A DNA stretch of 64,000 nucleotides from Mytilus edulis (lineage: Eukaryota > Mollusca > Bivalvia > Mytilida > Mytilidae). The stretch spans positions 17,056,746 through 17,120,745 of the forward strand of contig NC_092354.1 of assembly GCF_963676685.1 (NCBI RefSeq), written 5' to 3'. The stretch's first letter is position 1. Each line of letters opens with the position of its first letter. The notes under the pieces were generated by a model. That model had not been told where the DNA came from. It saw nothing but the letters and a program-made list of their open reading frames with translations, and ran no database searches. Position numbers and translations under genes: made by a program. Positions 54,206 through 64,000 of the stretch are shown piece by piece.

Positions 54206-54680
54206 TTATAATAAAGTATTCTTTGTGTGATTGGCACAATGTTGTCAAACGTATATTTGTTCTACCTAACAGAAGTTCCAATGGAAACTTTATTATAAAC
54301 ATCAGTGTCATAATACCTATTCCTGTTGGAACAAATATTGTATACCATTTATTCTGTTAGGAACATATTCTATAATATTTATTCCTGTGGAAATAATATT
54401 CCAGAATATTCTTTCCCTTTGGAACTTATGTTATGAAGAAACTTCTATTCCGTGAAACTTTTCAGAAACTAGAGGACTATGGGTAATCTCATTGTATGTA
54501 CACCAAAATGAAAATAACGCTACGTCATTGGTTGAATTTCAATTGTTTAGAATGTTTTTAACCAATCACAATGTTGTGGTCTATCTATCTAATTAATCAA
54601 TCTCTCTCAATCTTTAATTACAAATATTGCGTTTATGAAGTTTCATTCGGCCATACTACTAAGCTTACCCCACATACATT
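54206..54680. other. Spacer between array and zinc-finger gene 3
   Basis: It contains short degenerate repeats of TTATTCCTGT(G/T)GGAA (54310-54420) and a MITE arm (54465-54590: CAGAAACTAGAGGACTATGG ... CCAATCACAATG) related to 52238-52403. No gene is seen. Confidence 0.5.
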
Positions 54681-56012
54681 TCAGTCACGTTGTTTGTCAC
54701 CTGTATGAATTTTCATGTGTCTTTCTAAACTTGTATGCTGAATGAACCTTTTACCACATACATCACAAACATGCGGTTTGTCACCTGTATGAGTTCTCAT
54801 ATGTCTCTTTAAACTACTAAGCTGATTGAACCCTTTACCACATACATCACAGATATATGGTTTATCATCTGTATGAACGGTTATCATGTGTCTCTGTAAA
54901 CTTAAACGCTGACTGAACCCTTTACCACATACATCACAGGCATGAAGTTTCTCTCCTGTACGTGTTCTCATGTGAATCTGTAAATTATAATACCGACTAA
55001 ACCATTTACCACATACATCACAGGTATATGGTTTATCATCTGTATGAGTTAGCATGTGTCTCTGTAAACTTAAACGATGACGGAACCCTTTACCACATAC
55101 ATCACAGACATGCGGTCTACCACCTGTATGAGTTATCATGTGTGTCTGTAAACTATAACGCTGACTAAACGCTGTACCACATACACCACAGTTATAAGGT
55201 TTATCGCCTGTATGTATTCTCAGATGGCTCTTTAAGTTACTACCTTGATCAAACCTTTTACCACATACATCACAGACATGAGGTTTATCGCCTGTATGTA
55301 TTCTCTTGTGTTTCTGTAAGTTACTATGCTGACCAAACCCTTTACCACATACATCACAGTCATAAGGTTTATCACCTGTATGTATTCGCATGTGCTTCTG
55401 TAGATTACTATGCTGACCAAACCCTTTACCACATACATCACAGTCATAAGGTTTCTCGCCTGTATGCATTCTCATATGAATTTGTAAGCTAACAAGCTGA
55501 GTAAACCGTTTACCACATACATCACAGTCATGAGGTTTATTGCCTGTATGTGTTCTCATGTGAATTTGTAAAGTACTCTGTTCACTGAACCTTTTACCAC
55601 ATACATCGCAGTCATGAGATTTATCACCTGTATGTATTCTCATGTGGCTCTGTAAATTATATTGTCGACTGAACCCTTTACCACATTCATCACAGTCATA
55701 AGGTTTTTCACCAGTATGTGTTCTCATGTGTCTCTTGAAGTCGCTACCTTGAACAAATTTTTTCGAACAAACATCACAGTCGTGTGGTTTATCACCAGTA
55801 TGTATACTCGCGTGTCTCTTTAGGTCTCTACCTTGAACATATTTTCTCGAACTAACATCACCTTTGTGTAGTTTCTCGTCAGTATATGTTCTCGCGTGTC
55901 TCTTTAAGTCTCTTCCTTGAACACATTCTCTCGAACTAACATCACAGTCATGTGGTTTATCACCAGTATATGTTCTCGCGTGTCTCTTTAAGTCGCTAAG
56001 GATTATCTCCAT
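54681..56012 (-). CDS. C2H2 zinc-finger protein 3 (15 finger units)
   Basis: Start set at 56012 (MEIILSDLKRHAR), because the frame upstream is intronic, ends in the acceptor TTCAG, and gene 1 starts with the same ATGGAGATAA. Fifteen 28-residue units follow. Units 1 and 2 are degenerate (cysteines replaced by serine or glycine; last histidine to tyrosine in unit 1). Unit 12 ends in arginine instead of histidine. The others are canonical, for example CDVCGKGFGQHSNLQKHMRI plus H. Units 7 and 8 are almost identical, which suggests recent duplication. The stop at 54681 is a TGT-to-TGA change in the first cysteine of a sixteenth unit. A nuclear DNA-binding role is inferred. Confidence 0.85.
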   Translation of the reverse strand: MEIILSDLKRHARTYTGDKPHDCDVSSRECVQGRDLKRHARTYTDEKLHKGDVSSRKYVQGRDLKRHASIHTGDKPHDCDVCSKKFVQGSDFKRHMRTHTGEKPYDCDECGKGFSRQYNLQSHMRIHTGDKSHDCDVCGKRFSEQSTLQIHMRTHTGNKPHDCDVCGKRFTQLVSLQIHMRMHTGEKPYDCDVCGKGFGQHSNLQKHMRIHTGDKPYDCDVCGKGFGQHSNLQKHKRIHTGDKPHVCDVCGKRFDQGSNLKSHLRIHTGDKPYNCGVCGTAFSQRYSLQTHMITHTGGRPHVCDVCGKGFRHRLSLQRHMLTHTDDKPYTCDVCGKWFSRYYNLQIHMRTRTGEKLHACDVCGKGFSQRLSLQRHMITVHTDDKPYICDVCGKGFNQLSSLKRHMRTHTGDKPHVCDVCGKRFIQHTSLERHMKIHTGDKQRD

Positions 56013-56491
56013 TCGAAACTGAAGTTGTAGTAAAATAAAATAAATATATATTAATAAAAATTCAAATACTAGTATTAAATGACCAAATGTTTGAATGGTC
56101 ACAATGGTCAAGCAGGTTCCTTAATCGTTTAGGTTTCGATGTGAATGTGAACTGAATTTTGACAGTAGTTTTTATCATCCTTGTTCTGTACAATGTTGTT
56201 AATTGTCTGCAGGCTAAATTTGAGTAAAGGTCGCTTAAGTTTTTGCCAGTGGTCACTTCTATTATTGTTTTATTCACAATAGAGCTTTCTTACAAATTGA
56301 CGAAAGGTACGAACGAACGTAAAGGGAGCACGTATTTCATTTCCACAATAACTGTTAAAAGAGTCTGTGTTTTATCCAGTAAAACAGCATTCTTTTCTAA
56401 ATCAAGTTTATTTTTCAAAAAAGAATAATATCGCAAATAATACACGATTTTAATATAATCAAACAGAGAAAAATAGTGTCAAATACACTTA

Positions 56492-56560
56492 CGTCCGATA
56501 CGTTACTTAGTACGTAAACCACGAGAACACACATTTCCGCGGGAAATTTTTAAGCACGAG
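56492..56560 (-). promoter_or_regulatory. Possible 5'UTR exon and splice donor for zinc-finger gene 3
   Basis: On the minus strand ATCGGAC/GTAAGTGT at 56499-56490 is a strong splice donor upstream of gene 3, preceded by GC-richer sequence with TTTCCCGCGGAAA (56535-56549). I see no clear TATA box. This is an inferred first exon. Confidence 0.3.
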
Positions 56561-58110
56561 TTTCACGATTAACTTTTCAATGGCATTATTGAAGTACGTT
56601 AGTCTAAATTTAAAGATTCACATTTATTTTATTTTTTATAGTACACTTTCAGCAAAATGTCAAAGTGGAATATCGAGATTTGCTAAACAAAAATGATGAT
56701 ACATGTTTTTAAAAAGTAATGTTGAATAAATCTAGAAAAACAGATTTTGTATATCAAGAAAATAAGTCTACGATTTTACACCATATACATTGTGGATTTT
56801 ATAATGACGATTTAATAATACACATGTTTGGAAGATAGACGCGAAGTTATCACTTATCGTCCAGTGGCTAATATTTGATGAATGTTGAGGACTATAGGCA
56901 AAACGCAATTATACGCTAAAATATTCGTTACATTGCCCCGATATATCATATATACACATTAAGGGGGGGGGGGCGATGATTCAAAACATTGTAATATTGA
57001 AGAGTATACGTAGGGGAGGGGTCGGTTTTTAGTTTTTTAGGGGCATTTTTTTTGTCTGACTACTAGATATATTTAGGATATTTTGTAGTGTTATCTCATC
57101 CGACCTGGTGGTATCATATTTTAACATATCGTACGTCCCGACATCCTATAAATATATCGGAAAAGTCCAATTTAATAACTGTCGTTGCATGTAAGATAAT
57201 TGTCCGAAGTTCCACGACTATTATTTAAATATGTCAAAATAAAGGATCCCTTAAACGAGTCTTACGTATGATTCGTCAAGCATACGTACCTTTCGTCAAT
57301 TTGTAAGAAAGCTCTAATATGACAATTTAACCGAAGGTTACATGTACGATTGTCAAAAATGATTGTAAAATAATTTGGTCATCCGACAATTGCACTCGTC
57401 TAAACTCGGTCGATTCCGTTCATCTATAGATCTAACTAATAAATAATCGGGTTCACTCGAGGATTGCCGATTGAAGACAACTTGTCCAAATTGTCAAAGA
57501 TGATTTTAAAATAAAATGTGTAGACTATCAATTAGGTGCACACTTGTCTGTGTGTATTTAGCTAAGTTTCTATCCAATTTTCAGTGTTTTTCTCATTACT
57601 TTTAAAGATAAGCGTCGTCTTTATTCAGAACACTACATAGATCAAGTTTAAACCGACTTACTTCTTAAAGGTGCAAATTTTGTCAAAATTTAAATCCTCT
57701 CTCTGAAAAAGAATTAAAACTTATTTGTATGTATAGAAAAAGCTCTTGATTTGAGAGACCACCTTTATAATAGGTGGTATATATATAAACATATATTGGT
57801 GAGAAAAAATATGAAAATTTTAAATATTATGCTTTATATGTGAATGGTATCGCTATGAGTTTTTAGTGTTATAGTATCCATAGAAGATACTTAGAATGAT
57901 AAGGTACATGTATCATTGTAATTCACTTATGACCGGTTATTACAGGCCGTTATTACATGCATCTATATTTCATTTGAATGTTACCGTGAAATTGTTTAAA
58001 TGTAACTATTACTATTAATATTTGGACCCGTGGCGTGCTAGGCGAAAGCTCGGAAGCCAAGGCTTCAAAATCGTTTGTCCACCAAAAAAACCACAAGAGA
58101 AAACAAGAGA
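56561..58110. other. Intergenic DNA, no gene seen
   Basis: AT-rich sequence with a G run at 56965-56974 and no supportable coding, RNA or repeat feature. Confidence 0.5.
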
Positions 58111-58127
58111 TAAAAACGAGCTAGAGG

Positions 58128-58228
<101 letters not shown>

Positions 58229-58517
58229 AGGAGACTCCGATTGAAAGAGAGTGAGGGGGAAGATAAATAGGCACTGTGCGGTTGAATAAGAAAAAAAGTT
58301 GTAGAAGTCAACGAGTCTGTTAGACTTGTCAGTTAGTTTTCCTGCCAATTGTAGTTGGTTACCATGGTAACCTCCGACCAATCAAATTTCAATTTAGGAC
58401 AAAAACTGGTTGCCTTGAATTAACCAATAAAAACTGTCTGCCACGAATTAGCCTATGATACTAAAAGTGGTGATAAATACCAAAAAATGGCTGTCGGAGT
58501 GATCGCAAACTGGATTG

Positions 58518-59155
58518 TTATGCCCCACCTACGATGGTAGAAGGGCATAATGTTTTCTGGTATGTGCATTCGTTCGTCCGTCAATCTGCCCCACTTCAGG
58601 TCGAAGTTTTTGGTCGAGGTAGTTTTCGATGAAGTTGAAGTCCAATCAACTTGAAATTTAATATACATGTTCCCTATTAAATGATCTATCAAATTTTAAT
58701 TAAGAATTGAATGCTTCTTTTTGTAAATTTATTGGGGTGTAAAAGCGTTGACCGAAGTACATTTTGTATGAAGCGCGGAAGCGCTTCATTCTAAAAAAGT
58801 GCGCACGGTCAACGCTTTTACAACCCTATAAAGTTACAAAAAGAAGCATTCAATACTTATAATTACATTTTTTAGCTACGATCATGAAAACACGAATTTT
58901 ATATATTTTTTTATTTAATTCTCCTGTGCACTTTATTATTGGACCACGTGTTATCATGAATGAAAAGTTGTATTGAGCAATGCAACTGCTTACGGAATAA
59001 CACGTGATGTGAAGTTAGCCAATCAGAATAAAGTATTATAATGAAACATACATCTAATGTGATTATTGCCAAATAAATGTTTTGCCCCAATTGCACGGTC
59101 AACTTAACATGGAAAATGATAGTACGTATGGGGCATCCGTGTACTTTGGACATTT
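58518..59155 (+). mobile_element. Pearl/Helitron-like element, family D, copy 2 (split by MITE)
   Basis: It starts TTATGCCCCACC with the same hairpin as copy 1 (TACGATGGTAGAAGGGCAT), then TTCGTTCGTCCGTC and AGTTTTTGGTCGAGGTAGTT. The palindromic MITE (58703-59060) interrupts it. The element continues CCCCAATTGCACGGTCAACT and ends GGGGCATCCGTGTACTTTGG near 59150. Confidence 0.7.
58703..59060 (+). mobile_element. Palindromic-headed MITE, copy 2
   Basis: It begins TGAATGCTTCTTTTTGTAAA; the first ~150 bp fold back on themselves (GTAAAAGCGTTGACC with GGTCAACGCTTTTAC). It matches 12842-13170 in reverse. It sits inside family D copy 2, which dates it as later. Confidence 0.75.
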
Positions 59156-59159
59156 ATTA

Positions 59160-59345
59160 GTTTCTTGACAATTTTCAATATCACAAGGACCATAACTCTT
59201 GAACGGTAAAAGAGACAATCATCAATTCTAAACTTGACATCCTTTTTGTCATCATTAACAGCATATCGAAATTTGAAAAAAGCTTTGGTCGAACGGTCCG
59301 ACGGCGTGCACAAAGTTGACGGCAACTGTAAAATGCGCTTTTTCA
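59160..59345 (-). repeat. Dispersed mussel repeat fragment
   Basis: CAAGGACCATAACTCTTGAA followed by CATCATTAACAGCATATCGA and GCACAAAGTTGACGGCAACT is, from memory, a common mytilid interspersed segment. The 80-codon minus frame is not a gene. Confidence 0.4.
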
Positions 59346-60299
59346 ATAGCTTTATACATATAATATTTATATGTATTTATAATGATTTTTGAAGAAGTTT
59401 TTTTTCATGATAAAATGATGATGCATGCCATAATAATCCACATTACTAGTAAGGTAAATCAATATTTAATCTATAAAGCATGAAACGGACATATAGAAAA
59501 CGGCAAAAATTCGGTGTAACTTGTAACATTAAATTAACATAAAATAAAGTTTTTGACCTAAAACCTTTACACATTTAACATTGTATCCCAGATTTTATCG
59601 TATAATAGTATTGTTTAGATTCGGACTCTGGCATTATATAAAATTTACCGCAAAAAAATCCAAAACGACCATGGTAGATATGCTTGGAAATGATCTTCGT
59701 TATGTGTAAGAAGTAGTAATTTGGAAGGACTAATAGGTCAAAATGGAAGAATCGGTAAGAAAAAATATGTAATTGCTATCTTTTTATTTTCAAAATAACT
59801 TCGTATTCGAAACGAAATGTGCAAAACCAGACTGAGGTTTGATAAAATCTGCAACGTATGAATGATTCGGTTGTCCAGACTGAACACCTGAATTTTTTAA
59901 ATGTCCAACTATTATGTTACATTCTAAAAAAAAAAGCGTTTTAACGCTGTTTTCTGAAAAGGGTCCACGACATAGTCGCTAATTACCTCCATTACACTGC
60001 TCGTAGCATATATTTATTTATATTTTCAAAATGTACATTTGCTGCACTTTTTTGTTCGAAAAAAAAAAGAAATATCTGAACGTGAATTTTTAGAATTATG
60101 TGATAAACTAAGTGTCCAGTGTTTTTGTTACGCTTACGTTTTTTGAGGGAAAATGTCGACGTCGTAAATGATTTTTGTAATTTGAAGACGTTACATTTGT
60201 GGACTCAGCTTTGTGCACGCCGTCTTTAACTGGCAACGGACGACAACTCCAAGTTTTGCCAAAATCTCACCATCGCACCATGTGAGCTAAATGTAAACT
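59346..60299. other. Intergenic DNA, no gene seen
   Basis: AT-rich sequence downstream of the broken zinc-finger locus; nothing supportable. Confidence 0.5.
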
Positions 60300-60555
60300 A
60301 ATGATGTTTTTGACCAGTATGTCTTCTCATGTGTCTATGTAAATGACTAAGCTGACTAAAACCTTTGTCACACACGTCACAGTCATGGGGTTTATCACCT
60401 CTATGTGTTTGTATGTGTTTCTGTAAAGTAGCAAGCCGATTAGACCCTTTACAACACAAATCTCAGTCATGAGGTGTATCACCTGTATGTGTTTTCATGT
60501 GTCTCTGTAAAGTAGCATGCTGACTAAACCTTTTACCACATACATAACAGTCATA

Positions 60556-61137
60556 ATAGTTATCAAAGGTACCAGGATTATAATTTAGTACGCCAGACGC
60601 GCGTTTCGTCTACATAAGACTCATCAGTGACGCTCATATAAAAATATTTATAAAGCCAAACAAGTACAAAGTTGAAGAGCATTGATGATCCAAAAGTCCA
60701 AAAAGTTGTGCCAAATACGGCTAAGGTAATCTATGCCTGGGATAAGAAAATCCTTAGTTTTTCGTAAAATTCAAAGTTTTGTAAACAGGAAATTTATAAA
60801 AATGACCACATTATTGATATTCATGTCAACACCGAAATGTTGACTACTGGTCTGTTGATACCCTCGGGGACGAAACGTCCACCAGCAGTGGCATCGACCC
60901 AGTGGTGTAAATAGTTATCAAAGGTACCAGGATTATAATTTAGTACGCCAGACGCGCGTTTCGTCTACATAAGACTCATCAGTGACGCTCATATCAAAAT
61001 ATTTATAAAGCCAAACAAGTACAAAGTTGAAGAGCGTCGATGATCCAAAAGTCCAAAAAGTTGTGCCAAATACGGCTAAGGTAATCTATGCCTGGGATAA
61101 GAAAATCCTTAGTTTTTCGTAAAATTCAAAGTTTTGT
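60556..61137. mobile_element. Mussel repeat, 1.65 tandem units, inserted in zinc-finger gene 4
   Basis: The unit starts GTTATCAAAGGTACCAGGAT (60557) and restarts at 60910, so it is about 353 bp; the second unit stops after about 228 bp. Key strings are TACGCCAGACGCGCGTTTCG and CTCGGGGACGAAACGTCC. The flanks are zinc-finger sequence on both sides (CAGTCATAA / CACCGGTATG). I recall this as a frequent mytilid repeat. Confidence 0.75.
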
Positions 61138-61810
61138 CACCGGTATGCGTTCTCATGTGACTTTGTAAGTGACCAATCACACTAAACCGTTTACCACATA
61201 CATCACAGACATAAGGCTTTTCACCTGTATGCATTCTCATGTGTCTCTGTAAATCACTATGCTGACTAAATTTTTTACCACATACATAACAGTCATAAGG
61301 TTTGTCACCGATATGCGTTCTCATGTGACTTTGTAAGTGACCAAGCATACTAAACCGTTTACCACATACATCGCAGACATAAGGCTTTTCACCTGTATGC
61401 ATTCTCATGTGTCTCTGTAAATCACTATGCTGACTAAACCCTTTACCACATACATAACAGTCATTAGGTTTGTCACCGGTATGCGTTCTCATGTGACTTT
61501 GTAAGTGACCAAGAATACTAAACCGTTTACCACATACATCACAGACATAAGGCTTTTCACTTGTATGCATTCTCATGTGTCTCTGTAAATCACTATGGTG
61601 TCTAAACCGTTTGCCACATAGATTACAGTCATATGGTTTATCACCGGTATGAATTCGCATGTGTACCCGTACATCACTATGTTGACTGAATCGTTGTTTA
61701 CCACATACATCACATTGATGAGGTTGATCACCTGTATGGATTCTCATGTGGGTCTTTAAACCACAGTTCTGGCTAAAACCTTTACCACACACAGTCATGA
61801 GATTTGCCAC
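61109..61810 (-). pseudogene. Open stretch of zinc-finger gene 4 (eight fingers)
   Basis: 233 codons remain open. Eight units can be read; pairs alternate between two kinds, FSQHSDLQRHMRMHTGEKPY and FSILGHLQSHMRTHTGDKP, so a two-finger (168-bp) unit was duplicated three times. One unit carries an extra arginine (CGKQRFSQHSD). The last residues TLNFTKN come from the inserted repeat, not from the gene. Confidence 0.75.
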
Positions 61811-61937
61811 CTGTATGTGTTTTCACGTGTCTCTGTAAATTACCTTGCTCACTAAATCTTTTACCACATATATCACAGTCATAAGTTTTTTCGCCTGTAT
61901 GTATTCTCATGTGTCTCTTTAAACCACCGTGCTGACT

Positions 61938-63024
61938 AATGGTTGTGAAAATTGGGGTGTTATTAACATTACTCCTAAAAGGAAAAATTTATCCCTTTAT
62001 GACATATTTAAAGATTGGGAGTTTGAGAAGCTAAATTTAAAATTTTGTAAGTATATTATTGGTGTTACAGTGATGTGCACAAATGTAGCAGTCCTGTCTG
62101 AATTGGGTAGATATCCTCTTTATATAAATTTGCTAACATGTATGTTTATGTATTGGCATAGACTAGAGAATTCTCCATCTGATTTATTGAAAAGTGCTTA
62201 TGCTGAGTTAAAAATGATTGAGAGTAAAGCTCAAACTAGCTCTAATAATTCTTTGCTGTCTAATATCATTTTCTACAGTGAAAAATTGGGTATTGACCTA
62301 AATATATGTAAAAATTTAGGCAAAAATAAATTTAAAAGTTTACTGAAAAAACAGCTCAAATTAAATTTTCAAAATGATTGGGAGAAAATGCGAGATTTTT
62401 ATTTACAGAATCAAGGCAAATTGGACACTTATTTTTCATTCAAAAGGTCATTTGACTACGAAAATTATTTAGATTTTAAAACACCCACAAAAACATTTGT
62501 TAACAAAATACAGCCTGGACTCAGCAATCACTGTTTAAGAAACATGAACGAATTACGAATGTATGTGGTAAATATGAAATATTACCTCGACATGAGAGGA
62601 TATGTTTATATTGTAATTCAAATTGTATTGAAAATGAAATGCACTTTCTTCTGGAATGCCCTCTTTACAATAACATCAGAAGAGATGTGACTGATTATAT
62701 CAAAAAAATACCCCAGTTTAGATAATTCAAACAGAAAAGATCTTTTTTCATGGATCATGATTAATGAAGATAGCAGATTTTTATCAATTTTATGCGCATA
62801 CCTCGATAAAGCCTGCAACTTAGAAAATCAGAAAATTAGTTAACTTAAATACTCTAAAACATTTAAAAATTATCTCCCCTTGAGCACTGATTCTTTCTTC
62901 ATGCATTATTATTTTATTATTTTATGTTTCTTTAATCACTCTGTAATGCTTATGCATGTTGTAATTAATGTTATGCTCTTAATGGGCCCTTTAATTTGGA
63001 AAAAAAAATATGGAAATATTGTAA
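61938..63024 (+). mobile_element. LINE C-terminal fragment inserted in zinc-finger gene 4
   Basis: Plus-strand translation gives NGCENWG, KLNLKFCKYIIGV, AVLSELGRYPLYINLL and, after a frameshift near 62585, EILPRHERICLYCNSNCIEN with MHFLLECPLYNNIRRDV, the CCHC knuckle. Blocks correspond to 27598-28210 (MHLKFCKSTLGI ... ELGRLPIECF), so it is a relative of that LINE. The RT palm is missing (5' truncation). TAA at both junctions may be a short target duplication. Finger sequence rejoins when it is removed. Confidence 0.8.
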
Positions 63025-63109
63025 ACCCTTTACCACATACATCAGTCATGATATTTGTTTTTATCCCCTGTATGTGTTCTCATGTGGCTCTGTAAATAGC
63101 CAAGACTAC

Positions 63110-63540
63110 TAAACGCTTGACCACATACATGCAGTCATATGGTTTGTCACCGGTATGTGTTCTCATGTGACTTTGTAAGTGACTTAGCATATTAAACCGT
63201 TTACCACATATATTACAGTCATGGGGTTTATCACCTGTATGTGTTTTCATGTGTCTCTGTAAAGTAGCATGCTGACTAAACCTTTGACCACATACATAAC
63301 AGTCATAAGGTTTATCACCGGTATGCGTTCTCATGTGACTTTGTAAGTGACCAAGCATACTAAACCGTTTACCACATACATCACAGTCATAAGGCTTTTC
63401 ACCTGTATGGATTCTCATGTGACTCTGTAAAACACTCTGGTGTCTAAACTGTTTACCACATCGATTACAGTCATATGGTTTATCACCGGTATGAATTTTT
63501 ATGTGTACCCGTACATCACTATGTTGACTGAATCGTTTAT
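63110..63540 (-). pseudogene. N-terminal fingers of zinc-finger gene 4
   Basis: Codons upstream of the first ATG are also finger sequence (FSQHSDVRVHIKIHTGDKPY, then CNRCGKQF), so the open frame begins after a TAA near 63540. The frame is lost in the fifth unit, where one base is missing from the CDVC codons (63127-63133). A short 60-bp duplication of the leader text (CTCTATAGAGACGCATA) is seen at 63590-63640. Confidence 0.7.
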
Positions 63541-63725
63541 TATGTTATTATGCGTCTCTGTACAGTTTTTGCCTGTCTCTGCAAGTATGCGTCTCTATAG
63601 AGTTAATTGCCAGTCTCTGGTTTTATGCGTCTCTATAGAGTACCATTTACTGTGACTCAATGTCTTCCCCATACATCATATCACTAGTTATAAAGTATAT
63701 TTGCCGTTTGGGTTCTTGCACGACT

Positions 63726-64000
63726 CTGTAAATAACATAAAACAAAATTTAGACAAAAACATGCTTATAACTTATATACAAAATCTATGTTGTACACTCT
63801 GTTTTATTGCAAAAAAAAACAAAAAAACAATCAAACTATCTCAAAGTTCTGTTTTCTATCAAAATCTATACGAAAAGGCTGAACCAATAATCTCTAGATT
63901 TTTCTTTGCATTTGGTGTTTTTAATTGGTTCGTTCTATTCTTACATATATAATTAGAAAATTGGTATATGGACGAGTACATATCATACTTAGTATTATAC
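63726..64000. other. Upstream intron side of zinc-finger gene 4
   Basis: Sequence 5' of the splice acceptor at 63726-63740; no exon or promoter is visible before the window ends. The 83-codon plus frame has no features. Confidence 0.4.

Larger units (their letters stand above)
60300..63725 (-). pseudogene. C2H2 zinc-finger gene 4, broken by stops, frameshifts and two insertions
   Basis: On the minus strand an exon begins after the acceptor GTTATTTACAG with AGTCGTGCAAG, as in genes 1 and 2. The leader (near MYGEDIESQ) hits a stop. Fingers with KRFSMLGHLQSHMRTHTGDK run to 63110 and lose frame there. A LINE splits the next finger (61938-63024). Fingers resume at 61937 ([20 protein letters not shown]), lose frame near 61795, and then stay open to 61137, where a repeat insertion cuts them. 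The last fingers (60555-60300) contain a TGA in place of a cysteine codon and end HTGQKHH-stop. About fifteen finger units remain. Confidence 0.8.

Noticed and set aside
56013..56111. N-terminal hydrophobic extension (signal or membrane segment) of zinc-finger gene 3
   Set aside because: The 33 codons are intron sequence before the acceptor; paralogue comparison puts the start at 56012.

Overview
The window looks like eukaryotic, AT-rich genomic DNA from a bivalve mollusc, most likely a mytilid mussel. The signs are spliced genes with long introns, very dense nested transposons, tandem C2H2 zinc-finger exons, and dispersed repeats I recognise as typical of mussel genomes. The species call rests on memory of repeat families and was not searched. 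There is no operon, CRISPR array or bacterial gene. One assembly gap (100 N) lies at 19211-19310.

Host-type genes are few. (1) A spliced dermatopontin-like secreted protein gene lies on the minus strand: TATA/5'UTR exon near 25315-25369, coding exons 24559-24343, 22759-22625 and 21250-21130, last exon not found. (2) Four C2H2 zinc-finger loci occur: 18337-19210 (+, cut by the gap), 38003-38800 (-), 54681-56012 (-) and a broken one at 60300-63725 (-). Three of them share the same last-exon start, so they are paralogues. A 1.8-kb array of 84-bp units (52413-54205) sits next to the third locus and looks like a decayed zinc finger amplified into a satellite. (3) An unrecognised, probably frameshifted ORF lies at 32553-33196.

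Everything else is mobile DNA. There are LINE fragments of at least three families (8518-12842, 14240-14775, 26713-28540, 28541-31079, 36426-37800, 48375-48945, 61938-63024), one with a mutated 2A-like motif. Two copies of a hAT-5-type element with 5-bp target duplications lie at 14101-15730 and 43188-45961. There are also several MITEs, and a set of pearl/Helitron-like non-autonomous elements. These have unrelated sequences but one plan: 5' hairpin, CCGT/CGG microsatellite, tandem core of about 130-170 or about 490 bp units, and a 3' end in CTAG or CTTG followed by TT (31218-32297, 33223-35590, 40656-42934, 44205-45303, 49194-52071, 58518-59155).

A second recurring design is a terminal-inverted-repeat element carrying many copies of its own 8-12 bp 'word' (3262-4221, 6065-6325, 8875-10350, 10790-12538, 17253-17366, 46436-46912, 49325-51721). 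Nesting is deep: at 40238-45975 five insertions lie inside each other, and several can be resolved by comparing filled and empty sites within this same window.
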